Part shown: positions 18,038-28,445 of the stretch, piece by piece
Numbering within the stretch: position 1 is the first letter of the stretch
Layout of the letters: every line of letters starts with the position of its first letter
Assembly: GCA_965215165.1 (NCBI GenBank)
Contig: CBDCCX010000006.1
Span: 2,480,001-2,544,000, forward strand
DNA: 64,000 bases
From: JANQRZ01 sp965215165
GTDB lineage: Bacteria > Bacteroidota > Rhodothermia > Rhodothermales > JANQRZ01
Direction: 5' to 3'
The notes under the pieces: generated by a model
Told to the model about the DNA's origin: nothing
What the model saw: only the letters and a program-made list of their open reading frames with translations
Databases searched by the model: none
Made by a program: the position numbers and the translations under genes

Positions 18038-19200
18038 AGCGGCTCGGTGGCGTCGCTGAGCAGTTGGAGGTACCGCGCGTACACGTAGAGCCGCCCTCGG
18101 TCTTCGCCCGTCACCTCCTGCACGATCCCGGCTTCTTCGAGCCGCCCGAGCGCGTCCCGCACGGTCAGATAGCTGAGATCGAGTCGCTCGGTCGCTGCGG
18201 AGATCGTCGTGAGCGGATGTCGCTGGAGCATCGCGAAGACGGTTTGCGCCGATGCCGCCCCGCGCCCAACGCCTCGATCTTGGCATGGTCGGTGTCGAAG
18301 AGCGCGAGCGCTTCCTGGGCCGTCGCAAGGGCTTCGCGTGCGGTGTCCCGGACGCCTTCGAGGAAATACCGGACCCAGCCCTCCCAGTCGCCTTCGGTGC
18401 GGACGCGCTGGAGGTGATCGTAGTACGCCTGCCGGTTTGTCTTGAAATAGAGGCTGAGGTAGAGGGCCGGTTCCGCCAACACGCCTTGTTCGCACAGAAG
18501 GAGGGTGATGAGCAGCCGCCCACGCGCCCGTTGCTGTCGAGGAACGGATGGATCGTCTCGAACTGGACGTGCGCGAGTCCGGCCTTCAGCAGCACGGGGT
18601 ACGCCGGGTCGTGGAGAAAGTGCTCGAACGGGTCGAGGCACGTCATCACCTCGCCCGGTGGGGGGGCACGAAGGCGGCCTGGCTCGGACGCCGCCCGCCC
18701 AGCCATACTTGCGTGCGGCGGAACTCACCCGGTGCCTTGTCAGCTCCGCGTCCGTGCGCGAGCAGCTTCGCGTGGACCTCGCGGATCAGCCGGAGCGAAA
18801 GCGGGAAGCCGCCGCGTAGGCGCTCCAGCCCATGCGTCAGTGCCGCGACGTAGCTCGACACCTCCTGCACGTCGTCCAGCGGGACGCCGGGGGCGCGCCC
18901 GTCCTCGTGCAGAAGAAGGTCGGCGAAGGACGACTGCGTGCCCTCGATCTGAGACGAGAGAACGGCCTCTTTGCGGATTGAGTGGTAGGTGATCAGGTCC
19001 GCGAACCCCTCGGGGAGAGCAGCGACGGAGTAGAATGCATCGAGCCGGCCGAGGGCGCGGTTCGCCTCCTCGATGAGGCCGTAATCGTCCAGCGTGAGCG
19101 CTAGCGTAGGCGGCAGGGGCGCGGGAACAAAGGCGCGGGCCGTTTCGCCGGAGGACGAGTCCTCGGCATAGCGACCGCTGGCGGTTGTGGCGGCACTCAT
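18034..19200 (-). pseudogene. Fic family (AMPylase-type) protein, frameshifted three times
   Basis: Read from ATG 19198-19200, the protein runs through an N-terminal domain carrying SSQIEGTQSS, which fits the (S/T)xxxE(G/N) inhibitory motif. It then shifts frame near 18660 in a run of seven C (minus strand), giving PGEVMTCLDPFEHFLHD and the Fic core HPFLDSNGRVG. A second shift near 18520 gives RLLITLLLCEQGVL, and a third near 18260 gives a C-terminal winged-helix domain (ATERLDLSYLTVRDALGRL). Each break is repaired by adding one C, so three single-base deletions are implied. The intact form would be a standard Fic-wHTH protein (about 390 residues). It is either decayed or carries sequence errors. 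Confidence 0.82.
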
Positions 19201-19392
19201 AAAGGTTGGGGAGTAAACATTCAACGCGGGCCAGACCGTGTTAAAAGATATGCCGCCGACTTTTAGAAAGATCGCTCCGAGGAGCGTATCGAACCGAGCA
19301 CAGGCTATATCATCGAGACCCGGCCCAAGGGAACCGCTGAGGCAGACGGGTGATTAGCGCACCTCACCCCAATTTGCCCAGCCTGCTCCTGT

Positions 19393-19752
19393 ATGTCCAC
19401 GATCCAGAAGACTCTCCTCGTCACTACCGGCACCGGCGGGACTACCGGCCTGAGCCCGCTCAACACCGATCTCAAGAACGGCTGGCGCGTGGCGCAGGTC
19501 GTCCCGATGGGCGGGGCCGGCAGCGGCGACAGCGTGCGCTTCGCCGCGCTCGTCATCATCGAGCGCAGCGGCGAGGCCGCCGACGAGATCCTCGAACACG
19601 TCGAGGAGCAGATCGAGGACGACTTCGAGAGCCAGCTCGACGAGGCCCTCGAGGGGGGCTTCATCATGGACACGGCGGACGAGCCGCTCGGTGACTCCGG
19701 TCCTGAGCAGGACGGGGAGACTGGCAGCGGCTGGGTCAATCCCGACCTGTAG
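19393..19752 (+). CDS. Hypothetical acidic protein
   Basis: 119 residues starting MSTIQKTLLVTTGTGGTT. I do not recognise a family. The N-terminal half alternates hydrophobic residues (RVAQVVPM, RFAALVIIE) and could be a small alpha/beta domain. The middle is a Glu/Asp-rich amphipathic helix (EEQIEDDFESQLDEALEGG), and the tail is Gly/Asp/Glu-rich and probably disordered. No signal peptide. Its base composition and codon choice match its neighbours, so it is likely real. A 190-bp upstream gap shared with fic contains the palindrome CGCTCCGAGGAGCG near 19271. Confidence 0.6.
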   Translation: MSTIQKTLLVTTGTGGTTGLSPLNTDLKNGWRVAQVVPMGGAGSGDSVRFAALVIIERSGEAADEILEHVEEQIEDDFESQLDEALEGGFIMDTADEPLGDSGPEQDGETGSGWVNPDL

Positions 19753-19854
19753 CCTCCGAGGTCTCTGGTTTTCTCCTGGCGGCTCCGGAAGCAGCCAGCC
19801 GCAGGGCAGCGCCACTCGGTCCGCTTAGCCACGACGCTGCCGAGCGAGTCCCTA

Positions 19855-19889
19855 GTCGTCACGAAAGAATCTGGTCGTCACGAAAGAAT
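19855..19889. repeat. Two direct 16-bp repeats upstream of the M36 protease
   Basis: GTCGTCACGAAAGAAT occurs at 19855-19870 and again at 19874-19889, a 19-bp period. The repeats lie about 100 bp before the protease start and could be paired binding sites or a slippage duplication. Confidence 0.8.
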
Positions 19890-19986
19890 AACGAGCCGGT
19901 GGAAGCGGGGTCGTTTCTTGCAAGGGGCAGTGTTTCTTTGTATTCTCTTCTTCCTCACTCCCCTCTCCCCTTTTCCCCCTCGGCTC

Positions 19987-22671
19987 ATGAAACGCTTTCT
20001 ACTGCTGCTCGCCCTGCTCGCCATGAGTGCTCCTCTGGCCCTCGCGCAGCGCGCCGCGCCCAGCCCCGCGCTCACCACGGCCCTCGAGCACCTCACCGCC
20101 CAGCGCGCGGCTCTCGGCCTGAGCGAGGCCGACTTCGCGGACGTCGCCGTCACCGACGAGTACGTCAGCCGCACCAGCGGGACGACCCACCTCTACCTGC
20201 GCCAGACGGTGCACGGCGTCGAGGTGTTCAACGCCCGCGCGAGCGCCCACGTAACGACCTCGGGCCGCGTCGCCGGCGTTCACGTCGGCTTCATCCCGAG
20301 CGCGGCGCGCAGCGTGACGCCCGCCGAGCCGTCGCTCTCCCCGGCCGCTGCGGTAGAAGCCGCCGCGCAGCACCTCGGCCTCGCGCTGACCGGCGCAGCG
20401 TCGGTGATCGAGCCGATGGACGAGCGCCACCGCCTGGTGCTGAGCGACGCCGGTGTCTCGCTCGAGCCCATCCCGGCGCAGCTCGTCTACTTCGCCACCG
20501 AGGACGGCACGCTCCGCCTCGCCTGGGACCTGGCGATCTACCAGCTCGACGCCCAGCACTGGTGGAACCTGCTCGTCGACGCCGAGACCGGCTCGGTGCT
20601 CGAGACGTTCGACTGGGTGGTGCACGATGAGTGGGAGCGCACGGAGGCTCTGCAAGACTTCCGCCCGCTCGCCCCCACCCCGCTCGTCGGCGCGCGCAGC
20701 GGCGGCGGCGCGTCCTACAACGTGTGGGCCGTCCCGGTCGAGTCGCCCATCCACGGCGAGCGCACCCTCGAGGTGGACCCCGCCGACCCGACGGCCTCGC
20801 CGCTCGGCTGGCACGACACCGGCGCGCAGCAGTACACCATCACGCGCGGCAACAACGTCCACGCCTACGAGGACCGCGACGCCAACAACGCCCCCGGCTA
20901 CAGCCCCGACGGCGGGGAGGACCTCGTCTTCGACTTTGAGATTGACTTTAGCACCCAGACGCCGGGTCAGTACGAGGACATCGCGATCACGAACCTGTTC
21001 TACTGGAACAACGTCTTCCACGACGTGCTCTACGCCTACGGCTTCGACGAGGCCGGCGGCAACTTCCAGGCGAACAACTTCGACAACGGCGGCTTCGGCA
21101 ACGACTACGTCCAGGCCGAGGCGCAGGACGGAGCCAGTGCGGAGGATTGCCCCTCTACTCCTGAACCCGGTGACGGGCCCTGCCTCAACAATGCCAACTT
21201 CGCAACGCCCGGCGACGGCTCGCGTCCGCGGATGCAGATGTTCGAATGGCAAGGTCCCCCGACCTTCACCGTGACCTCGCCCGACAGCATCGCCGGGGGC
21301 TATCCGACGGCACCCTCCACCTTCGGGCCCGAGTTTAGTCCCGATATGACGTCCATCGAGGTCGTCCCCGTTATCAGCGATGACGGCGGCCAAGACGGCG
21401 ACGAAGGGGCAGGGCGTGCCTGCCAAGAGATCTTCAATGTCGACGAGCTTGAGGGTAAGATCGCGCTGATCGAGCGAGGTGACTGCCAGTTCGACGAGAA
21501 GGTCTTCGCCGCTGAGCAAGCCGGTGCTGTGGCTGCCATTATCCACAACAACTCCCGGACGGGCGACGGCGAAACCGGCGATCCTGAAGACCTCATCACC
21601 ATGGGCGGCGACGGCACCCCCGTCGTTACGATCCCGTCGGCCTTCGTGCAGCAGAGCACCGGCTTCCGGCTCGTGCGCGCCGCGCCGGCCGAGGGCTTCC
21701 TCGTCCCCACCATCAACCGCGACAGCGACCTCGACAACGGCATCATCGTCCACGAGTACGGACACGGCGTCTCGAACCGCCTCACCGGCGGCCCATCGGC
21801 GTCGGGCTGCCTCAACACCCAGACGACCCCGGAGCAGATGGGCGAGGGCTGGAGCGACTGGTACGGCCTGATGATGACGCAGCGCGAGGACGACACGCCC
21901 GAGATGCGCCGTGGCATCGGCACCTACGTCATCTTCGAGGACCCCGACGGGGACGGCATCCGCCCGTTCCCCTACAGCACCAACATGGACATCAACCCGA
22001 GCACCTATGGGCAGATCGGTAATCAGGCTGTCTATTCTATTCCCCACGGCGTTGGTAGCGTCTGGGCCGCGATGCTCTGGGAGATGAACTGGGGCCTCGT
22101 CCAGGCGGAAGGTTTCGACGCCGATCTCGTCAACGGCACCAGCGGCAACAACATTGCCCTGCAGCTCGTCACCGAGGGCATGAAGATGCAGCCGTGCTCG
22201 CCCGGCTTCGTCGACGGCCGCGATGCGATCCTCGAGGCCGACACGGTCCTCTACGACGGGGCCTACTCGGACATCATCTGGACCGCCTTCGCCAAGCGCG
22301 GCCTCGGCTTCAGCGCCGACCAGGGCCTGTCCTCCTCCGTCACCGATGGCACCCAGGCCTTCGACATGCCGCCGACCGTGGCGAGCGAGGGCAGCGCCGT
22401 GCCGGGCGTCTACGCCGTCTCGGCCGCCTACCCGAACCCGTTCACCGGCCGCACCCGCTTCTCGGTCGAGGTGGCCGAGGCGCAGGAGGTCTCGGTGGTC
22501 GTCTTCGACGTGATGGGGCGCGAGGTGGCGACGCTGCACGAGGGCCTGCTCGCGGCAAACGCGGTGCAGAGCTTCGAGGTGGACGGCTCGCGCCTGGCCT
22601 CGGGCGTCTACCTCGTCCGCGTCACCGGCGAGCGCTTCGCCGAGACGCGCCGGATCACGCTGATGCAGTAG
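19987..22671 (+). CDS. Secreted M36 (fungalysin-like) metallopeptidase with PA insert and T9SS sorting domain
   Basis: 894 residues from ATG 19987, which starts the signal peptide MKRFLLLLALLAMSAPLALAQ. An FTP-like propeptide (about 30-190; YVSRTSGTTHLYLRQTVHG) precedes the catalytic domain. The zinc site is HEYGHGVSNRLTG (about 589-601), with EGWSDWYGL supplying the third ligand. A PA domain (about 460-560; GKIALIERGDCQFDEKV, AAIIHNN) is inserted upstream of HEYGH. Residues about 810-894 form a type A sorting domain (YPNPFTGRTRFSV, FDVMGREVATL). It is an extracellular zinc protease probably released through T9SS. An intrinsic terminator follows at 22696-22736. Confidence 0.92.
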   Translation: MKRFLLLLALLAMSAPLALAQRAAPSPALTTALEHLTAQRAALGLSEADFADVAVTDEYVSRTSGTTHLYLRQTVHGVEVFNARASAHVTTSGRVAGVHVGFIPSAARSVTPAEPSLSPAAAVEAAAQHLGLALTGAASVIEPMDERHRLVLSDAGVSLEPIPAQLVYFATEDGTLRLAWDLAIYQLDAQHWWNLLVDAETGSVLETFDWVVHDEWERTEALQDFRPLAPTPLVGARSGGGASYNVWAVPVESPIHGERTLEVDPADPTASPLGWHDTGAQQYTITRGNNVHAYEDRDANNAPGYSPDGGEDLVFDFEIDFSTQTPGQYEDIAITNLFYWNNVFHDVLYAYGFDEAGGNFQANNFDNGGFGNDYVQAEAQDGASAEDCPSTPEPGDGPCLNNANFATPGDGSRPRMQMFEWQGPPTFTVTSPDSIAGGYPTAPSTFGPEFSPDMTSIEVVPVISDDGGQDGDEGAGRACQEIFNVDELEGKIALIERGDCQFDEKVFAAEQAGAVAAIIHNNSRTGDGETGDPEDLITMGGDGTPVVTIPSAFVQQSTGFRLVRAAPAEGFLVPTINRDSDLDNGIIVHEYGHGVSNRLTGGPSASGCLNTQTTPEQMGEGWSDWYGLMMTQREDDTPEMRRGIGTYVIFEDPDGDGIRPFPYSTNMDINPSTYGQIGNQAVYSIPHGVGSVWAAMLWEMNWGLVQAEGFDADLVNGTSGNNIALQLVTEGMKMQPCSPGFVDGRDAILEADTVLYDGAYSDIIWTAFAKRGLGFSADQGLSSSVTDGTQAFDMPPTVASEGSAVPGVYAVSAAYPNPFTGRTRFSVEVAEAQEVSVVVFDVMGREVATLHEGLLAANAVQSFEVDGSRLASGVYLVRVTGERFAETRRITLMQ

Positions 22672-22695
22672 CGCTCCGGTTCGAGACCGAGCACG

Positions 22696-22736
22696 GCGGC
22701 AGGCTCTCTATCCGGGGGCCTGCCGCTTTGTTGTTT
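22696..22736 (+). terminator. Intrinsic terminator of the M36 protease gene
   Basis: The perfect arms GCGGCAGGC (22696-22704) and GCCTGCCGC (22718-22726) are followed by TTTGTTGTTT. It begins 25 bp after the protease stop. Confidence 0.85.
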
Positions 22737-22804
22737 CCCTTCGGTATGGTCCCCCGTTCCTACCTTTCCGCCGGACCCTCCCTCGCCCGCAACCCTTTCT
22801 CCTC

Positions 22805-23416
22805 ATGCGATTCCTTCCCCTTTTGCTGCTGCTCGTCGCGGCCCCTCTCTACGCTCAGCAGGACCAGGGCACCCAAATCGGCGTCGGTGTCCGCGTCAAT
22901 GACTTGCTCAGCAACCTGGTCGCCAGTGACCTCGGCTTATCCGGAGACGCCTTCTTTATCGATAGTGCGACTCTGCTCGTGCCCATCAACATCAACGGGA
23001 CCGTCCGCATCGAACCGGAGATCGGGTACGGGCGTGCCTCGGCAAGCCGTGATCGGGACGACTTCGACTTTAAGGCGACGACCTCGATCCTCTCGCTCGG
23101 CGTCGGTGTGATGCCGCTCCTAAGGCGCGGCAATGATACGTTTCTGTACGCTGGCGGGCGCGTGCGTTTCTACCAGCTCAAGCGGACGGTTGAGGTCGGT
23201 AGCCCTTTCGGTGGCGATGACGAAAGGTCAGACTCGTCCTTCGGGATCGCCCCCGTAGCTGGCGGCGAGTACTTCTTCTCGGACTGGTTCAGCCTCGGTG
23301 GCGAGGCCGGCCTCGAATACCGGTCTGTCAATACTGACGAAGACGACGAGCAGGAGATCGATCAGTCCTCCCTCTCCACGCTCGGGGCGGTCTACGTCCG
23401 GTTCTACTTCAACTAG
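22805..23416 (+). CDS. Predicted outer-membrane beta-barrel protein
   Basis: 203 residues with a short signal peptide (MRFLPLLLLLVAAPLYAQ). The mature protein consists of alternating strands (IGVGVRVNDLLSNLV, INGTVRIEPEIGYGRAS, LYAGGRVRFYQLKRT, GGEAGLEYRSV) and ends VYVRFYFN, with a penultimate aromatic like outer-membrane barrels. An eight-stranded porin-like or OmpW/OmpA-type barrel is plausible, but no named family is recognised. Codon use is slightly less GC-biased than its neighbours. Confidence 0.7.
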   Translation: MRFLPLLLLLVAAPLYAQQDQGTQIGVGVRVNDLLSNLVASDLGLSGDAFFIDSATLLVPININGTVRIEPEIGYGRASASRDRDDFDFKATTSILSLGVGVMPLLRRGNDTFLYAGGRVRFYQLKRTVEVGSPFGGDDERSDSSFGIAPVAGGEYFFSDWFSLGGEAGLEYRSVNTDEDDEQEIDQSSLSTLGAVYVRFYFN

Positions 23417-23429
23417 CGCAGCACTCTTC

Positions 23430-23455
23430 GGGCGCGGCGTGCTGTGCGCCCCTAC
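23430..23455. repeat. REP-like palindrome copy 3
   Basis: GGGCGC (23430-23435) pairs with GCGCCC (23446-23451) around GGCGTGCTGT, followed by CTACA. The right flank CGCCCCTAC is the same arm as in the copy at 12811-12838. It lies 14 bp after the barrel gene stop and could act as its transcriptional end. Confidence 0.65.
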
Positions 23456-23570
23456 AGCTTCCTCGTTGATCTTTTGATGTTCGCCCCCGGCCCTCGTCCC
23501 TATTTAACGGTTGCTTTTCGGCGGCCGATGTGAGTATCTACTAGCCTACGCTCACTCTGCCCACGTCTTG

Positions 23571-24827
<1,257 letters not shown>

Positions 24828-24832
24828 AGGGA

Positions 24833-24919
24833 CGAGAAAGAAGGAGGGGCGGGAGAGTAAAGAGAGGCGCGCGCGCCTCTTTTCTTCTATTCTCCCTCTC
24901 CTCTTTCTTCGCTATCTCT
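24833..24919. repeat. Long purine/pyrimidine inverted-repeat spacer after clpX
   Basis: The left arm is purine-rich (GAGAAAGAAGGAGGGGCGGG and on to AGAGGCGCG). The right arm is its imperfect complement (CGCGCCTCTTTTCTTCT to CTCTTTCTTCGC). The whole 87 bp can fold into one long hairpin whose tip is the perfect AGAGGCGCGCGCGCCTCT. The right arm ends 50 bp before the next start codon. Confidence 0.75.
24863..24891 (+). terminator. Hairpin terminator at the tip of the clpX spacer
   Basis: The perfect 18-bp palindrome (arms AGAGGCGCG and CGCGCCTCT, 24863-24880) is followed by TTTCTTCTATT. It is likely to end clpX transcription. Confidence 0.65.
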
Positions 24920-24969
24920 CCGACGGGTGCGTCCTATATTAGAACGGTCCTCCCACCCGTTCCCGCCCC

Positions 24970-26100
24970 GTGTCCGCCGCTCTCCCCCGGCCCGTGCGCT
25001 CGTTCGTCGACGCCGCGAAGTTTTACCTCGCGGGGCTGTGGACGCGCATCAACGAGGTGCCCGTCTTCATCTGGGCACAGGCGATCGCCTTCAAGGTGCT
25101 CGTCACGATCCTGCCGCTGATCCTGCTCGCCACGGGCGTCTTCGGCTTGGTGCTGAAGCAGGAGAACCCCTTCGACGCCGTTGCGGGCTACCTGACGACG
25201 TTCCTGCCGCCGGGCCAGAGCGACGCGCTCGTCGAGCTGCTCTTCAAGATCCAAGAGGCTTCGTCGGCGATCACCATCTTCGGCTCGGTGTTCCTGCTCG
25301 TGACCGTCGTCACGCTCTTCACCGCGCTCCGCTACATCGTCGCGACGGCCGTGCGCGACAACCCGGCCTACCGGCCCATCGTCGGCGGCTACGTGTTCGA
25401 CCTGCGGATGACGGTGCAGGTGGGGCTGCTCTTCCTCCTCTCGTTCGCGCTCACCTTCGGGCTGAGCTACATCAGCGAGGCGAGCACCGGGCTGCTGGCC
25501 GGCTGGGGGTTCGACCCCGACTTCCTCAAGCGCGGCTGGGGGCTGGTGCTGCGCCTGGTGTCGCTCCTGGTGCCGTATGCGGTGTCGGTGCTGATGTTCG
25601 TGCAGATCTTCTACTTCATCCCGCGCCCGGCCCCGCCATCGCGGAGCGCGTTCTTCGGCGCGGCTGTGGCTGCCGTGCTGTTCGAAATCGCCAAGAACGG
25701 CTTCACGATCTACGCCACCTACACGAGTACCTTCTCCCGCTACAGCGAGACGAGCGTCCCCGCCGCCGCGGCTGACGCCACGGTGAAGGCTGCGGTCGAC
25801 TCCGCCGACGAGGCGCTCGGCGGGCTCGGCAACATCTTTGGCGTCTTGCTGGCGTTCGTGTTCTGGGTCTACTTTTCCGGCCTGGTCCTCATCATCGGGG
25901 CCATCATGACCGGCCTGCACGAGCAGCGCAACCACCCGGCCCGAAGCCGAATCGGCGGCTACATCCGCCGGCTGTTCCACAGGGAAACGCCGGGGGTGGC
26001 AGAGGAGACGACCGACTCCGCGACCGTCTCGCCGGACAAACGTACCGCTCCCATCGGAGACGGCGCGTCGCCCGTCCCCAACCGCTCGTCTGCCTCTTGA
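24970..26100 (+). CDS. YihY/virulence factor BrkB family inner-membrane protein
   Basis: 376 residues from GTG 24970. After AAKFYLAGLWTRINEVPVFIWAQAIAFKVLVTILPL there are six hydrophobic helices, with the family-typical long loop before SIREP-like VLRLVSLLVPYAVSVLMFVQIFYFIP and FFGAAVAAVLFEIAKNGF. The family was once misnamed RNase BN; members are polytopic inner-membrane proteins linked to envelope lipid homeostasis. The last 60 residues are charged and Pro/Ser-rich. The following Omp85 gene starts about 30 bp downstream, so the two are probably co-transcribed, in keeping with an envelope role. Confidence 0.88.
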   Translation: MSAALPRPVRSFVDAAKFYLAGLWTRINEVPVFIWAQAIAFKVLVTILPLILLATGVFGLVLKQENPFDAVAGYLTTFLPPGQSDALVELLFKIQEASSAITIFGSVFLLVTVVTLFTALRYIVATAVRDNPAYRPIVGGYVFDLRMTVQVGLLFLLSFALTFGLSYISEASTGLLAGWGFDPDFLKRGWGLVLRLVSLLVPYAVSVLMFVQIFYFIPRPAPPSRSAFFGAAVAAVLFEIAKNGFTIYATYTSTFSRYSETSVPAAAADATVKAAVDSADEALGGLGNIFGVLLAFVFWVYFSGLVLIIGAIMTGLHEQRNHPARSRIGGYIRRLFHRETPGVAEETTDSATVSPDKRTAPIGDGASPVPNRSSAS

Positions 26101-26129
26101 CTAGCCTCTTGCGCCGCCTCCTTAGGCCT

Positions 26130-28388
26130 ATGCGCCGCCGCTCGTCTCGGCCTCTTGCCATCGCCGGGTCCCTCGCCCTTCTCCTGTGGGCCGGTGCGGC
26201 CGCCGCGCAGGACCCGCTCTTCCTCGTCGACGACCGCACGCAGGTCCGCTCCATCGGCTTCAAGTTCGCCGACACCGAGAGCTTCGACGCGGACCTGCTC
26301 AAGCTCCAGATCGCGATGACGGAGCAGAACCGCGTGCCCTTTCTCAGCACCGGCCTCCAGAAGAAGCTCGGCTGGGTGCCGCTCGTGCCGGACCTCGGCG
26401 TCCACCCGTTCGCGCCGATCGAGATGCAGAAGGACGTGGTGCGGCTGCGACGGTTCTACAACCGCAACGGGTTCTTGCAGCCCGAGGTCGACTGGCTGGT
26501 GCGGCTGGACACGGCGTCCAACACGGTCAAGGTGCTCTTCACGATCGAGGAGGGGCCGCCGCTGCTGCTCGACGAGCTCGACTTCGTCGGGCCGACCGGC
26601 GAGGCCGTCGCCGCGCAGCTCCCGGCCGAGCTGCGCGACGAGTGGGCCGACTTCCGCGACCGCATCGCGCTCCGCCGGGGCAAACGGCTCGACGACTTCC
26701 AGCTCCTCCAGCTCGAGAACGAGACGCGCTCCTGGGCCCGCGACCGGGGCTACGCCTTCGCCCAGGTCGAGGCGACGAGCGCGCCGGACTCGCTCGAGAA
26801 CCGCGCGGATGTGACCATCCGGCTCGACGCGGGGCCCCGCGCGCGCATCGCCGAGATCGAGGTGGAGGGCACCGAGTCGGTCAGCCCGCAGATCGTCCGA
26901 CGCGAGCTGCCGTTCCGCCGGGGCGACCGCTTCTCGGGCAGCAAGCTCGTCGAGGGCCAGCGCGAGGTGTTCGGCCTCAACCTCTTCCAGATCGCCCTGG
27001 CGGACGTGCCCGAGGGCCAGGCCGAGGACTCGAGCGTGGTGGTCCGCCTCCGCGTCCGCGAGGGCGACGCGCGCGTGCTCAGCGGCTCGGTCGGCTACCT
27101 CTCCGAGGCGGGCTTCACGACGCAGGCGCAGTGGACCCACCGCAACTTCCTCGGCGGCGCGCGCACCTTCACCGCCTCGGCCGTGGCGAACACCGGCTTC
27201 GGGTCGATCGCGTCCGAGCCGCAGACCCTCTACCGGGCGTCGGTCTCGCTCCGGCAGCCGTACTTCCTCAACCGCCGCCTGGCGCTGCTCGGCTCGCCCT
27301 TCGCCGAGATCCGCGACGACGAGCGCAACGCCTCGACCTCCTACGGCGGCACCGCAACGCTGCTCTACGAGCTCGACCAGCTCCAGAGCGCCTCGCTCCA
27401 GTACGGCGTCGAGCTGCGCGAGGTGCGCGAGTACCGCACCGTGACGACCCCCAACCTCGACCTCGGCCGCCTGCTCGACCCGGACGCGCAGGCCGAGCTC
27501 CAGAACCGCCTCGCCGGGCGCGTGGACCGCAGCACGCTCGCGCTCAGCGCCACCTACGGCCGCCTCGACAGCGACCTCAACCCGCGCCTCGGCTTCCTGC
27601 TGCGCCCGACCGTCGAGGTCGCCCTCCCGCTGCCGATCACGAGCATCGAGTACGGCCGCCTCGGCGGCTCCGCCTCGGGCTTCGTCCCGCTCGGCGAGAC
27701 GCTCGGGCTCTACGGCCGCGTCGCCGGCGGCACGCTCCTCCCCTTCGGCCAGAGCGTTCCCGGCAGCGGCGAGGACGACGCGCTCATCGAGTTCGTCCGC
27801 CTCCGCAACGTCGTCTTCCTCGGCGGCGGCACGGGCGACGTGCGCGGCTGGGCCAGCGGCCTGCTCGGCCCCAAGGTCCCAAACGTGGAACAGGTCATCA
27901 CTCGGGGCACCGAGACCGTCCCGGCCGACACGAGCCTCGTCTCGGACCGCTACGTCGGCATCGGCGGCCTGTCGAAGGTCGCGGCGACGGTCGAGATGCG
28001 CCTCCCGTTCCCCGGCTTCCCAAACCTCGGCACGTTCGTCTTCTTCGACGCCGGCCGCGTCTGGACCGACGACGAGCGCTTCCTCACGGACGACGAGCCG
28101 GACCCGAGCTTCGCCGACCTCGACGTAAACCCCGACCGCTTCTTCTACGCGACCGGGGCCGGCATCGAGTTCGCCACGCCCGTCGGCGGCATCCGCTTCT
28201 CGGTCGGCTACAAGCTCAACCCGGACTACTTCGACCTCCGCGACCCCAACGAGGTGCTGACGGCCCTCGAGAACGGCGACGACCTCTCCACCGTCGAGCC
28301 AACCGAACTTCCCTTACCCTTCGGCTTGCTCACGATCCCCGAGTCGAACCGCCTCCACCTCCACTTTTCCATCGGACAAACGTTCTGA
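26130..28388 (+). CDS. Omp85-family outer-membrane protein, TamA/BamA-like
   Basis: 752 residues. ATG 26130 starts a twin-basic signal peptide (MRRRSSRPLAIAGSLALLLW); a TTG at 26097 overlapping the previous stop is possible but gives no better leader. Three or so POTRA-like repeats (about 45-320; LVRLDTASNTVKVLFTIEEGPP, VTIRLDAGPRARIAEIEVEG) are followed by a 16-strand barrel with FLGGARTFTASA, GGGTGDVRGW (VRGF/Y-like L6 motif) and a C-terminal LHFSIGQTF. Position directly before tamB argues for a TamA-type partner rather than the general BamA. It would insert proteins or lipids at the outer membrane together with TamB. Confidence 0.88.
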   Translation: MRRRSSRPLAIAGSLALLLWAGAAAAQDPLFLVDDRTQVRSIGFKFADTESFDADLLKLQIAMTEQNRVPFLSTGLQKKLGWVPLVPDLGVHPFAPIEMQKDVVRLRRFYNRNGFLQPEVDWLVRLDTASNTVKVLFTIEEGPPLLLDELDFVGPTGEAVAAQLPAELRDEWADFRDRIALRRGKRLDDFQLLQLENETRSWARDRGYAFAQVEATSAPDSLENRADVTIRLDAGPRARIAEIEVEGTESVSPQIVRRELPFRRGDRFSGSKLVEGQREVFGLNLFQIALADVPEGQAEDSSVVVRLRVREGDARVLSGSVGYLSEAGFTTQAQWTHRNFLGGARTFTASAVANTGFGSIASEPQTLYRASVSLRQPYFLNRRLALLGSPFAEIRDDERNASTSYGGTATLLYELDQLQSASLQYGVELREVREYRTVTTPNLDLGRLLDPDAQAELQNRLAGRVDRSTLALSATYGRLDSDLNPRLGFLLRPTVEVALPLPITSIEYGRLGGSASGFVPLGETLGLYGRVAGGTLLPFGQSVPGSGEDDALIEFVRLRNVVFLGGGTGDVRGWASGLLGPKVPNVEQVITRGTETVPADTSLVSDRYVGIGGLSKVAATVEMRLPFPGFPNLGTFVFFDAGRVWTDDERFLTDDEPDPSFADLDVNPDRFFYATGAGIEFATPVGGIRFSVGYKLNPDYFDLRDPNEVLTALENGDDLSTVEPTELPLPFGLLTIPESNRLHLHFSIGQTF

Positions 28389-28445
28389 GCGGTGGCCCAC
28401 CTCCTGCCTTAACTGGCTCCGTTCGCTCCTGCTGATCTCTCCTAC

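Noticed and set aside
15677..18706. A 1009-residue minus-strand frame across recG
   Set aside because: Only its first part (the Fic core) is real. The rest is the antisense shadow of recG read past the fic frameshift.
26097..26129. A TTG start for the Omp85 gene overlapping the YihY stop
   Set aside because: ATG 26130 gives a proper signal peptide directly, so the TTG start is less likely, although it cannot be excluded.
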